DNA from: Cryomorphaceae bacterium
GTDB taxonomy: Bacteria > Bacteroidota > Bacteroidia > Flavobacteriales_D > Crocinitomicaceae
DNA: 17,154 nucleotides
Assembly: GCA_027485365.1 (NCBI GenBank)
Contig: JAIXRD010000347.1
Coordinates: 1-17,154 of the forward strand
Direction of reading: 5' to 3'
The notes below the pieces were generated by a model. The model worked only from the letters and a program-made list of their open reading frames with translations, was not told where the DNA came from and ran no database searches. The position numbers and the translations under genes are program-made. Shown here one piece after another: positions 1 through 7,282 of the stretch; the stretch's first letter is position 1; each line of letters opens with the position of its first letter.

Positions 1-1331
1 AAAGGCCAAAGGGTGGTGAAGGGGTCATAACGAATGTAGGTAAGGTTACAGCCCGCCCCTAGGTTATATCTTCCTAAGTGGAATAGAACATAAAAATTGG
101 TTGAACTACAAGATTCTGGCAGACAACAAATTAACGGAGACATCATATTGAAACTATCTAAATAGGCGGTTCCCGCTGTGCCGGCCGTTGGACCTGTGAC
201 CGTAAATGTTTGTGAACTGCCGCACGGACCACTAAAATACATTACCCCTTGACTCATTGTGGCAGCGCTCCATGGGTCTGCATAAAAACTTGCTGTAACG
301 TATACTCCAGTAACCGTAACGCCACCCGGAATCGTCGCCTGGATACTGTCTACATTGTATGCAGGAGAAAGGCAGGAGTTCATATACGATCCCGCCCACG
401 TAGTGGTTGGTCCGCCCACTAAGGGGTCAATCGTAACCGGATAGGTTCGTTCAGCGGCATTCATCCATTCGGTGCTTACTGCAACGGTAAGTTCGTATTC
501 ATTTTCACTAGATAAACGCTTAAACTGTATTAACCCCTTACATGATTTCATCGCCGCATCATAGGCAATGGGCGCGAAGATGGTTCCACAAACGGCTTTC
601 GTTTTACTATTAATTACTTGGATGTCTGCTCCATAGGCCATGCCATCGATAAATAAGGTCCCGCGAGCACCACGAATGGTGATGTCCTCGAATCCCGTTA
701 CCGGATGCGGTGCGTATTGTAACTCGTATTCCTCAGGTAACTCGATGCGTTCCGTGGTGATGAAGTATTGAGATTCCCCGAGATTAACCGGTTCAGAAAC
801 AATTAAGTTGCTTTTAACGCGGTCCTCCATGAAAAGTAACTGTTGCGTGTAGGACCCTAACGCGATGTTGCAACTGGTCAGGCTTACTTGTTCGGCATTT
901 AAGTGGATTTGTTTATACGAAACGTTATTGATGCTTCGGTTTTTACCCAAATACATCGTGGCTCCCAGTTCGTTAAGGCTTACACTGTAAGATCCATCCG
1001 CAAAAAGTGCCGTTGGAAATTGCTGCTCATCTGCTCGCCACCCCCCTGATTTACTGGGCTTCAAGGAAGGATTAATTGGCATTAATTTTCCGTTTTTATT
1101 TAGATAATTAATGGGCTTTTTACTGAATATTCCCTTGGTGTTTCCGCGCTCGTCAACAAATTGACTAGAAAATAACGTGCGCCGCGACTCTTGTTCAGAC
1201 CAAGTAACATCCGTTTCCTCCTTGAGTTTTTCAGCAGCGTTTGGAGCCAATGGCGTCCCGCATGAAAATTGTTGGGAAAAGGTTTGGCCGGATAGAATTA
1301 AAAATAGTAGTAGGTAGTAGGTTTTTTTCAT
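1..1331 (-). CDS. Large secreted surface protein, N-terminal part (cut by window edge)
   Basis: Partial gene: from the ATG at 1331 I read 443 uninterrupted codons leftward to the window edge with no stop. The N-terminus is a signal peptide: Met-Lys-Lys, then a hydrophobic Leu-rich core to about residue 14, with probable cleavage around residues 18-20. After it comes a Cys-containing mature start (SCGTP), then mostly beta-strand-like, Thr/Ser/Gly-rich sequence with few Lys runs. Around residues 300-310 is a YPVTIDP motif, which I recognise from large exported Bacteroidota proteins that carry beta-sandwich repeats. Several Cys residues between about 360 and 430 may form disulphides. The C-terminus, where a T9SS or gliding-motility sorting domain would lie, is not visible, so T9SS export is inference. 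The ATG overlaps the upstream gene's stop by four bases (ATGA), which fixes the start and implies co-translation with the DUF2231-like gene. Exact function unknown; an adhesin or surface layer component is possible. Confidence 0.8.
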   Translation of the reverse strand, partial: MKKTYYLLLFLILSGQTFSQQFSCGTPLAPNAAEKLKEETDVTWSEQESRRTLFSSQFVDERGNTKGIFSKKPINYLNKNGKLMPINPSLKPSKSGGWRADEQQFPTALFADGSYSVSLNELGATMYLGKNRSINNVSYKQIHLNAEQVSLTSCNIALGSYTQQLLFMEDRVKSNLIVSEPVNLGESQYFITTERIELPEEYELQYAPHPVTGFEDITIRGARGTLFIDGMAYGADIQVINSKTKAVCGTIFAPIAYDAAMKSCKGLIQFKRLSSENEYELTVAVSTEWMNAAERTYPVTIDPLVGGPTTTWAGSYMNSCLSPAYNVDSIQATIPGGVTVTGVYVTASFYADPWSAATMSQGVMYFSGPCGSSQTFTVTGPTAGTAGTAYLDSFNMMSPLICCLPESCSSTNFYVLFHLGRYNLGAGCNLTYIRYDPFTTLWP

Positions 1332-1765
1332 TCGGTTCTAAACTCTTTGTGAATTACTTGTCCCCCGCTTTTCCCGGTTTCATACCCAAGGTATAATACA
1401 GCAACCAAGAAGGCCCCAATGGCCCAAAGCAGGTATTTTTGTAGTTTGTTTTTAACCCAAGAGGCCCACATGGCAAGCAAGGATAATAAGCCTAACCCAT
1501 ACATAACCAGCGCAAACAACTCTGCTTTTTCTTCATGTTCATGGGCATAATGATGGGTAACCTTTGGATAAACACCCTCAATCGCTTCTTCCGCTTCTTC
1601 GCCCGTATTCATGGATAGAAACGCACCAATCGCAGCCAGCACAAAGAGGAAATATCCAACACGTTTAAGCAGTTCAGACTTGAAATAAATCCCGAGCAAT
1701 AAGACGATGATTCCTGCGAAAGGAAACATCAAGGGAAGGTGATTTATTAAATTATGAAGGTGCAT
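1328..1765 (-). CDS. DUF2231-like four-helix membrane protein
   Basis: Protein of 145 residues with four predicted membrane helices at about 12-27, 36-52, 83-101 and 111-127. Features that match the DUF2231 family are an N-terminal His-x-x-x-x-His-x-Pro stretch (His4, His9, Pro11), a TGEEAEE turn (54-60), a His/Glu-rich loop HHYAHEHEE (71-79), and a C-terminal TGKSGGQV motif (130-137) after the last helix. DUF2231 proteins are small inner-membrane proteins of poorly known function; their conserved histidines have been taken as possible haem or metal ligands. That role here is inference. The gene is divergent from asnS across 92 bases and its stop overlaps the start of the secreted protein that follows, so the two are probably one transcript. 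No Shine-Dalgarno sequence is seen before the ATG, as is usual in this phylum. Confidence 0.72.
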   Translation of the reverse strand: MHLHNLINHLPLMFPFAGIIVLLLGIYFKSELLKRVGYFLFVLAAIGAFLSMNTGEEAEEAIEGVYPKVTHHYAHEHEEKAELFALVMYGLGLLSLLAMWASWVKNKLQKYLLWAIGAFLVAVLYLGYETGKSGGQVIHKEFRTE

Positions 1766-1844
1766 GTGTTAAATTTAGGTACAAGGTAATAAATTAATTA
1801 TAAAACACGCCCTGCTTAATATATAGATTTTCAAGGCAAAAAGC

Positions 1845-1852
1845 TATTTTTG
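1845..1852 (+). promoter_or_regulatory. Promoter -7 element of asnS (TATTTTTG)
   Basis: TATTTTTG matches the Bacteroidota -7 consensus TAnnTTTG exactly and lies five bases before the asnS ATG at 1858. No TTG sits about 19 bases upstream, so only the -7 half is convincing. If it is used, transcription would begin at or next to the start codon, giving a leaderless or near-leaderless mRNA. Confidence 0.55.
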
Positions 1853-1857
1853 TTCTT

Positions 1858-3303
1858 ATGAAAACCTCATCAATTAAAGAAATAACACATCAAGGCCGAG
1901 CGTTAATTGGAACAGAAGTAACGGTTAGGGGTTGGGTAAGGGCATTTCGAAGTAACCGCTTCATTCAAGTAAACGACGGCTCATGTCAAGGAAACCTGCA
2001 AGCAGTTGTTGATTTTACTGCCTTTCCAGAGGATGTTATTCGTCAAGTTTCTACTGCGGCAGCGATCACACTTCAAGGGATTCTTGTGGAGTCGATAGGT
2101 TCCGGACAAGCCGTAGAACTTGATGTTAAAGAACTTACTGTGATTGGTTCTGCTCCGGCAGATGAGGTACAAAAAACCGTAATGCAGCCTAAGCGCCACA
2201 GCTTGGAGTTCTTGAGAGAACAGGCGCATTTCCGATTCAGAACGAACACTTTTGGCGCGGTATTTAGAATACGTCATGCCGTATCGTACGCCATTCATAA
2301 TTATTTCCACACGAATGGATTCTATTACTTAAATACGCCGATCATCACCTCTTCAGATGCAGAGGGTGCTGGTGAAATGTTTCGTGTTTCAACCTTGGAC
2401 CCTTCAAATCCACCACGAACAAAAGAAGGTGAAATTGATTATAGCCAAGACTTCTTTGGTAGACCCGTTAACCTTACCGTATCTGGACAGCTTGAAGCAG
2501 AATTAGCAGCCTTAGCCCTTGGAAAAGTATATACGTTTGGGCCAACCTTTCGAGCAGAAAACTCAAATACGTCAAGGCATTTAGCGGAATTTTGGATGAT
2601 AGAACCAGAAGTGGCATTCAACGATTTGAAAGCAAACATGGATCTAACGGAAGATTTCTTAAAGCATATTTGTCGTTTCGTAATGGACACATGTAAAGAT
2701 GACCTTCAGTTTTTAAATGATCGAGAGGCACAGGAACAAACACAAAAACCGCAGCATGAGCGCAATGAACTAACTTTAATAGAACGGCTACAGTTTGTAA
2801 TTGACAATCCATTTAAACGGTTAACCTACACAGAAGCTATAGAGGTCCTGAAGAACTCTAATCACTATAAAAAGAAGAAGTTTCAATATGACGTAGCGTG
2901 GGGAATTGACTTGCAAAGTGAACACGAGCGCTATTTAGTGGAGAAAGAATTTAAGTGTCCGGTGATTTTAACGGATTATCCTGCAGAAATCAAGGCATTT
3001 TACATGCGCGCGAATGATGACGGTAAAACCGTGGCAGCCATGGATGTATTATTCCCTGGTATTGGAGAAATTGTCGGAGGTTCTCAGCGTGAAGAGCGCT
3101 TAGAGGTGCTGCAAGAAAAATGCGCAGCCTTTGGAATTCCAGAAGAAGAACTATGGTGGTATATGGATACGCGAAAAATCGGATCAGTACCCCACGCAGG
3201 ATTCGGACTGGGCTTAGAGCGTATGATTATGTTTGTTACTGGGATGACCAATATTCGCGACGTAATTCCTTTTCCAAGAACACCACAGAACGCAGCATTT
3301 TAA
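1858..3303 (+). CDS. asnS: Asparaginyl-tRNA synthetase
   Basis: Cytosolic class IIb aminoacyl-tRNA synthetase that charges tRNA-Asn with asparagine using ATP. The 481-residue length fits the bacterial family. The N-terminal anticodon-binding OB fold covers about residues 15-105 (VTVRGWVRAFR at the start of its first strands). The catalytic core follows: class II motif 2 is visible from Phe231 (FRAENSNTSRHLAEF), and motif 3 is GFGLGLERM at 448-456, with Arg455 the ATP-binding arginine. The protein ends with the usual FPRTP stretch. The region at about 280-340, with a Gln/Glu-rich segment, is an insertion typical of Bacteroidota AsnS. The start at 1858 gives the full OB fold and lies just after a TAnnTTTG element. 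The stop shares a base with the rpoN start (TAATG). A direct charging route for Asn implies that the organism need not depend solely on transamidation. Confidence 0.97.
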   Translation: MKTSSIKEITHQGRALIGTEVTVRGWVRAFRSNRFIQVNDGSCQGNLQAVVDFTAFPEDVIRQVSTAAAITLQGILVESIGSGQAVELDVKELTVIGSAPADEVQKTVMQPKRHSLEFLREQAHFRFRTNTFGAVFRIRHAVSYAIHNYFHTNGFYYLNTPIITSSDAEGAGEMFRVSTLDPSNPPRTKEGEIDYSQDFFGRPVNLTVSGQLEAELAALALGKVYTFGPTFRAENSNTSRHLAEFWMIEPEVAFNDLKANMDLTEDFLKHICRFVMDTCKDDLQFLNDREAQEQTQKPQHERNELTLIERLQFVIDNPFKRLTYTEAIEVLKNSNHYKKKKFQYDVAWGIDLQSEHERYLVEKEFKCPVILTDYPAEIKAFYMRANDDGKTVAAMDVLFPGIGEIVGGSQREERLEVLQEKCAAFGIPEEELWWYMDTRKIGSVPHAGFGLGLERMIMFVTGMTNIRDVIPFPRTPQNAAF

Positions 3304-4736
3304 TGGCGCTTAAACAACACTTTACGCAACGTCAAGATTTACGGCTTTCTCCGCAGCAAATTCAATTAATGAAATTGCTACAAATTCCAGCCGCTGAACT
3401 CGAACAGCGTATTCAGCAAGAAATAGAAGAAAACCCAGCCCTAGAACAAGGAGACGATCAGGCAGACGAATCCCTGGACCAACAAGAACAGGACGGTGAT
3501 GAAGAGGCCTTTGATTTTTCAGATTATTTTGACGATGACACACCGGATTACAAAACACAAGTAAATAATCAGTCAAAAGACGACGAGCAACGGGTGGTGC
3601 CATTATCGGGTGAACAATCGTTTCAAGACCGATTGATAGAACAGTTACAGCTGAATGATTTATCGGAAGACGAACAAATCATTGCAGAGGTCATTGTTGG
3701 AAATTTAGACGAGTCAGGATATTTGAATCGTTCGCTTGAAGCCTTGGTGGATGACTTGGCCTTTCATTATAATGTGATTGTAGATGAGTTCACTATAGAA
3801 GGGGTATTGTATCAAATACAGGAATTAGACCCCGCAGGAGTTGGCGCAAGAACCTTACAAGAATGTTTGGTATTGCAAGAACGCCGCCGTCAGGATGGTG
3901 GTGAAGTAAAGAAATTAGCCTTGCGTATTTTAAAAGACTGTTTCGAATATTTTACGAAAAAGCACTACGATAAAATCACTGCGAAATTAAAGATTGATGA
4001 AGATCAATTGAAGGAAGCGATTGATGAAATTTTGAAATTAAATCCTAAACCTGGGGGTTCTGCAAAAAGTAATGAGAAGGTTGTTCAGCAAATCATTCCA
4101 GATTTTATTTTGACAGAAACCGATGGAATATTAGAGCTGACACTTAATTCCAGAAATGCGCCTGACCTTAAATTGAGTAAAGAATACGAGGTGTTATTGC
4201 GTTCTTATTCTGAAGGGGCTAAAACCTCCAAAGGAGACAAGCAAGCCCTAACCTTTGTTCGTCACAAATTGGATTCTGCGAAGTGGTTCATTGATGCGAT
4301 TAAACAGCGCCAAGAAACCTTATTGTTTACCATGAGCGCGATTTTGGACTATCAGCAGGCTTTCTTTTTAACGGGCGACAATGCTAAATTGAAACCAATG
4401 ATTTTGAAGGATATTGCGGAACGTGTACAGATGGATATTTCAACCATCTCGCGCGTAGCGAACAGTAAATACATACAGACCAATCACGGGGTATATTCGT
4501 TGAAGCACTTTTTCTCCGAATCCCTTTCAACGGACAGTGGCGAGGAAGTTTCTACCCGAGAGGTGAAGCAAATCTTATTGGATGCGGTGGAGAAAGAGGA
4601 CAAACGAACACCGCTACCGGATGAGAAACTGATGGAAATATTAAACGAAAAGGGCTATAACATTGCCCGAAGAACCATTGCCAAGTATCGAGAACAATTA
4701 AATATTCCTGTAGCTCGATTAAGAAAGGAACTCTAA
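3303..4736 (+). CDS. rpoN: RNA polymerase sigma-54 factor
   Basis: Alternative sigma factor of 477 residues that directs RNA polymerase to -24/-12 promoters and needs an AAA+ enhancer-binding activator. Region I is at the N-terminus (LRLSPQQIQLMKLLQIP, about residues 13-29), with the typical hydrophobic/Gln pattern and ending in EIEENPALE. An acidic linker (region II, about 50-90, very rich in Asp/Glu) follows, then the core-binding domain. The helix-turn-helix region is at about 365-400 (DIAERVQMDISTISR), and the RpoN box ARRTIAKYRE is at 455-464, thirteen residues from the end. The reading frame stays open upstream into asnS, but homology begins at Met-Ala-Leu-Lys, so I place the start at 3303. 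There TAATG joins the asnS stop and the rpoN start, suggesting translational coupling. No enhancer-binding protein gene lies in this window. Confidence 0.96.
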   Translation: MALKQHFTQRQDLRLSPQQIQLMKLLQIPAAELEQRIQQEIEENPALEQGDDQADESLDQQEQDGDEEAFDFSDYFDDDTPDYKTQVNNQSKDDEQRVVPLSGEQSFQDRLIEQLQLNDLSEDEQIIAEVIVGNLDESGYLNRSLEALVDDLAFHYNVIVDEFTIEGVLYQIQELDPAGVGARTLQECLVLQERRRQDGGEVKKLALRILKDCFEYFTKKHYDKITAKLKIDEDQLKEAIDEILKLNPKPGGSAKSNEKVVQQIIPDFILTETDGILELTLNSRNAPDLKLSKEYEVLLRSYSEGAKTSKGDKQALTFVRHKLDSAKWFIDAIKQRQETLLFTMSAILDYQQAFFLTGDNAKLKPMILKDIAERVQMDISTISRVANSKYIQTNHGVYSLKHFFSESLSTDSGEEVSTREVKQILLDAVEKEDKRTPLPDEKLMEILNEKGYNIARRTIAKYREQLNIPVARLRKEL

Positions 4737-4738
4737 GC

Positions 4739-5383
4739 ATGAAGAACAAACTAAGCCACTTAATTTCTTGGGTATTTATACCCCTTTTAATGCCCTTATA
4801 TGGCTTGCTCATCGCCATGTTTTATCCCGCGGAAGAATTGGTGCAGAGCACCATTGCTATGTATGCCCTCCCACTGAAAATCAAGTGGATCGTATTCGGA
4901 ATGTTTGCCGTATTTAGTTTTGCCGCACCAGGCTTATCTTTTTTAGGCCTATTTCGCTTTAAAATCATTACCACCATTGATATTGAGAATCGCACGGAGC
5001 GCTTGTACCCCTTGTTAATTATGCTGATTTATGGATTAATGCTGTATTGGTTAATCGGGGAAAGCGACCCGAAACACCTGCTACCGCCTTATTTTTTGTC
5101 CTTGTCCTTAGCGGGAATTGTGGTAACCGTGACCTTTATGTTGTTAACCCAAGTGTTAAAAATATCGATGCATGCGGGAGGCGCGGGGATATTAACAGGC
5201 TTCTTATATGCGTATTTTATGCATCAACACAACCCATCATATGCTTGGATGGGCTTAGCTATTTTGATTTCTGGCTTGGTGATTTCGGCACGTTGGTATC
5301 TTAGAAAGCACACCGCCCTTGAGTTGTTTTTAGGATATACCTTAGCCTTTTTGATTACTGGAATCGTTGTTTATTCGATTTGA
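4739..5383 (+). CDS. Diverged PAP2-like integral membrane protein
   Basis: Protein of 214 residues, almost entirely hydrophobic, with about six membrane helices. Two parts resemble the PAP2 acid phosphatase/lipid phosphatase fold: Ser143-Met-His145 followed by AGGAG, in the place of the PSGH motif, and Arg185 five residues before His191, in the place of the SR...H motif, followed by Glu195 where the family usually has Asp. The first PAP2 motif (K-x6-RP) is not clearly present; the segment with Arg85, Arg88 and Pro91 may correspond to it. Activity on polyprenyl phosphates or phospholipids is therefore only an inference. The start is two bases after the rpoN stop, so it belongs to the asnS-rpoN transcript. 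Its end faces the PhoD-like gene across 12 bases. An alternative reading is a membrane protein that kept the fold but not catalysis. Confidence 0.6.
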   Translation: MKNKLSHLISWVFIPLLMPLYGLLIAMFYPAEELVQSTIAMYALPLKIKWIVFGMFAVFSFAAPGLSFLGLFRFKIITTIDIENRTERLYPLLIMLIYGLMLYWLIGESDPKHLLPPYFLSLSLAGIVVTVTFMLLTQVLKISMHAGGAGILTGFLYAYFMHQHNPSYAWMGLAILISGLVISARWYLRKHTALELFLGYTLAFLITGIVVYSI

Positions 5384-5386
5384 TTG

Positions 5387-5422
5387 TTGTACTTATCAGT
5401 CTCTTTCTAGTACAAACTTTTT
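5387..5422 (+). terminator. Possible terminator hairpin after the asnS-rpoN set
   Basis: TTGTACT at 5387-5393 pairs with AGTACAA at 5409-5415 across a 15-base loop, and a run of five T follows at 5418-5422. The stem begins just past the stop of the PAP2-like gene and lies partly inside the 3' end of the convergent phosphatase gene. The stem is short and AT-rich with a large loop, so this is a weak call. Confidence 0.38.
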
Positions 5423-7204
5423 AATCCCCTGTGACTTTCCTGTTTTGTCTTGGATATCTAAGAAATAAATACCGTTTTCCATATTTGCTGGCAGGCTAAT
5501 TTCATAATGAATCAGTTGGCCCGTTGACAACTTTTGTTGTTGGCTTATTTTTCCCGTTATGTCATAAATCAACAAGGTGCTGCTTTCATTTAAACAAGAT
5601 CCTTGTAGGGTAATTTTGTCCTTGGCTGGGTTTGGATAAAAGGACCATCCTTCGTCTAAGTATCCTTTGTACGTGTTTCCCGCCATGTTTAAAACCGACC
5701 CGTCGGCATATATGGTCATACAATTCAATGCAATATCATCCTCATCAATTACGCAAAAGCTTACCGAGTCATTGCCAAAAATCTCCACTTTCCCAAACCC
5801 GTTTTTAAAGTTGGTATTAAAAATGCCATTTCCTCCACCGTTCCACAAAGAATCTTCCACAGGTGGTTGTCCAATCAGTGGTCCATACAATGACATTTGG
5901 TAAGCAAGTTCTGTAGACGATACACTTAATCCACTGGCATTTAGCTCTGGAAAGTAAGAATTGGTGCCGTCGTCCATTACATTGTTGTGCGTGTCGCCGC
6001 TGATGACCATTACCCCATTAATATTGTTGGACGCTACGTGTTGGACCACTTGGTTTACATCATCAGGATATCCACCCCAGTATCCTGCAAAGGAAGTGGA
6101 CAGACGCATTCCTGTTCCGCTTTGGCCAGCAATGGTAAAAACATAATCCTGCGCTAATAAAGCCGATTGAATTATATCATGAATCTTCGGATTAAAAGGC
6201 ACCCCGGTTACTATAAACTTCCATGTTGCGGTGGAGCTAGCCAATCCATTTAGCAACCAATTCATTTGATTGTCGCCTAAAATCGAATGACTTGGAAGCG
6301 GATCGTAACTCCACTCATTTAACACACTGTCGTAAACATACGCTTCAGACCAAGGATCTACCATAGACCTTACATCTGTCACAAAAAACTCAACATTTCC
6401 AACCTTAAAACTGTGATAATGACCTTCCGTTGTATCCACGGTTGCGTATCCCGGGAAAAAATAACGGTAACCCCTCAAACAATTTGTTTTTTCTATGGGT
6501 TGAATCGGTGAGGTGTTAATTTGGTTTACGATGTTGGGAAAAGAGCCTGTAAAACTTGTACTTACAAAAAGGGTTCGAGTGGGACCAAAATTATCATCGT
6601 CGTCGGGCATGTATACCAATGGTACATAGGGAAGAAGTTTTTCTTCCATTACATTTTCTTCATACCTTTTTCTGTAAGCCAAAGGAATCATGTTCCAGTC
6701 TTCTGGATATCCATTGGGCAACTGATAACTTGGGTACGTATAATCTCCAATGTGCAACATAAACAAGGGGTCGTAGGTAGGCATCACGTCGTAAACCTTC
6801 ATGTTGGGCGTTTCTTGACAGGAACCTGTAACAAAGGTAAAATGCGACGGACTTCCTTCTAATGGAAAAGTTTTGAAATACCCTTTTTTTATGTCTGTTG
6901 ACACGCCAAAACGAACGCGATAATAATACTTTGTATCTGCTTGTAGCCCCGTACATTCTGTTATTGCAGAAAAGTCTTTAGTTGGATCGGTGGTGTTCTG
7001 GTAAGCAATGGGATTGCTAAACAAGCTGTCCGTGTCTAAATCAATGGTGAAGTTTTGTACAGAAGCACAACGTAAAAAGATACGTAGTGAAGAATCTGTA
7101 ACGCCACCCATTACCGGACCATGTGTTATGAATTGAGCTTTAAGAAATCCGGAAAGCACCAGCATTCCGAAACCTAAAATAATTTTCGAATTTTTTGTTT
7201 TCAT
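5396..7204 (-). CDS. Secreted PhoD-like metallophosphatase with T9SS sorting domain
   Basis: Exported protein of 602 residues, probably a phosphomonoesterase or phosphodiesterase of the PhoD/calcineurin-like type. An N-terminal signal peptide (about 1-23, hydrophobic core ILGFGMLVLSGF) is followed by a fibronectin-like domain at about 26-115, as in PhoD proteins. The metallophosphatase core is at about 120-410: GSC at 127-129, HIGD at 151-154 and GDTHN at 403-407. The central motif, usually W-D-D-H-D/E, reads PDDDDNFGP (200-208), so the catalytic His is not visible there. The C-terminal ~80 residues form a T9SS type A sorting domain, with FYPNPAKDKI from 522, LLIYDITGK and NGIYFLDI, which predicts transport to the cell surface. 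It lies 78 bases downstream of glmS and has its own operator-like palindrome just before the ATG. A role in acquiring phosphate from organic esters is inferred. Confidence 0.88.
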   Translation of the reverse strand: MKTKNSKIILGFGMLVLSGFLKAQFITHGPVMGGVTDSSLRIFLRCASVQNFTIDLDTDSLFSNPIAYQNTTDPTKDFSAITECTGLQADTKYYYRVRFGVSTDIKKGYFKTFPLEGSPSHFTFVTGSCQETPNMKVYDVMPTYDPLFMLHIGDYTYPSYQLPNGYPEDWNMIPLAYRKRYEENVMEEKLLPYVPLVYMPDDDDNFGPTRTLFVSTSFTGSFPNIVNQINTSPIQPIEKTNCLRGYRYFFPGYATVDTTEGHYHSFKVGNVEFFVTDVRSMVDPWSEAYVYDSVLNEWSYDPLPSHSILGDNQMNWLLNGLASSTATWKFIVTGVPFNPKIHDIIQSALLAQDYVFTIAGQSGTGMRLSTSFAGYWGGYPDDVNQVVQHVASNNINGVMVISGDTHNNVMDDGTNSYFPELNASGLSVSSTELAYQMSLYGPLIGQPPVEDSLWNGGGNGIFNTNFKNGFGKVEIFGNDSVSFCVIDEDDIALNCMTIYADGSVLNMAGNTYKGYLDEGWSFYPNPAKDKITLQGSCLNESSTLLIYDITGKISQQQKLSTGQLIHYEISLPANMENGIYFLDIQDKTGKSQGIKKFVLERD

Positions 7205-7215
7205 GTGGCTTAAAA

Positions 7216-7233
7216 TTATTTGATATCAAATAA
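7216..7233. promoter_or_regulatory. 18-bp perfect palindrome, likely operator of the PhoD-like gene
   Basis: TTATTTGATATCAAATAA is its own reverse complement over 18 bases with no spacer. It ends 11 bases before the phosphatase ATG (7204, minus strand). On the minus strand a weak promoter can be drawn around it: TTG at 7242-7240, 21 bases, then TAATTTTA (7218-7211, seven of eight matches to TAnnTTTG). The palindrome would then occupy the spacer and touch the -7 element, the usual position for a repressor site. The binding protein is unknown; it is not a good CRP or FNR site. Confidence 0.45.
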
Positions 7234-7262
7234 AAAAACCAACAATCGATATGAACTTGTTG
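7231..7262 (-). terminator. Weak intrinsic terminator after glmS
   Basis: Read on the minus strand, CAACAA (7262-7257) and TTGTTG (7245-7240) form a six-pair stem with an 11-base loop. One base later comes a run of seven T (7238-7232). The position, about 20 bases after the glmS stop and ahead of the phosphatase promoter, suits the end of the GT5-DUF4270-glmS transcript. The AT-rich stem makes its strength doubtful. Confidence 0.42.
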
Positions 7263-7282
7263 TTAATCTTTTTTGGCAGCCA

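Noticed and set aside
1305..1321. TAGTAGTAGGTAGTAGG short repeat
   Set aside because: It encodes the Tyr/Leu-rich core of a signal peptide, which explains the repetition.
1770..1777. TAAATTTA as a -7 element of the DUF2231-like gene
   Set aside because: Seven of eight matches in AT-rich DNA, no TTG at the right distance; it is also self-palindromic by composition.
3120..3302. An upstream extension of the rpoN frame by 61 codons
   Set aside because: It lies wholly inside the asnS 3' end in another frame; sigma-54 homology starts at the ATG at 3303.
6521..6956. Open frames in both strands across the phosphatase gene
   Set aside because: Basic, low-complexity shadow translations of the PhoD-like coding sequence with no family resemblance.
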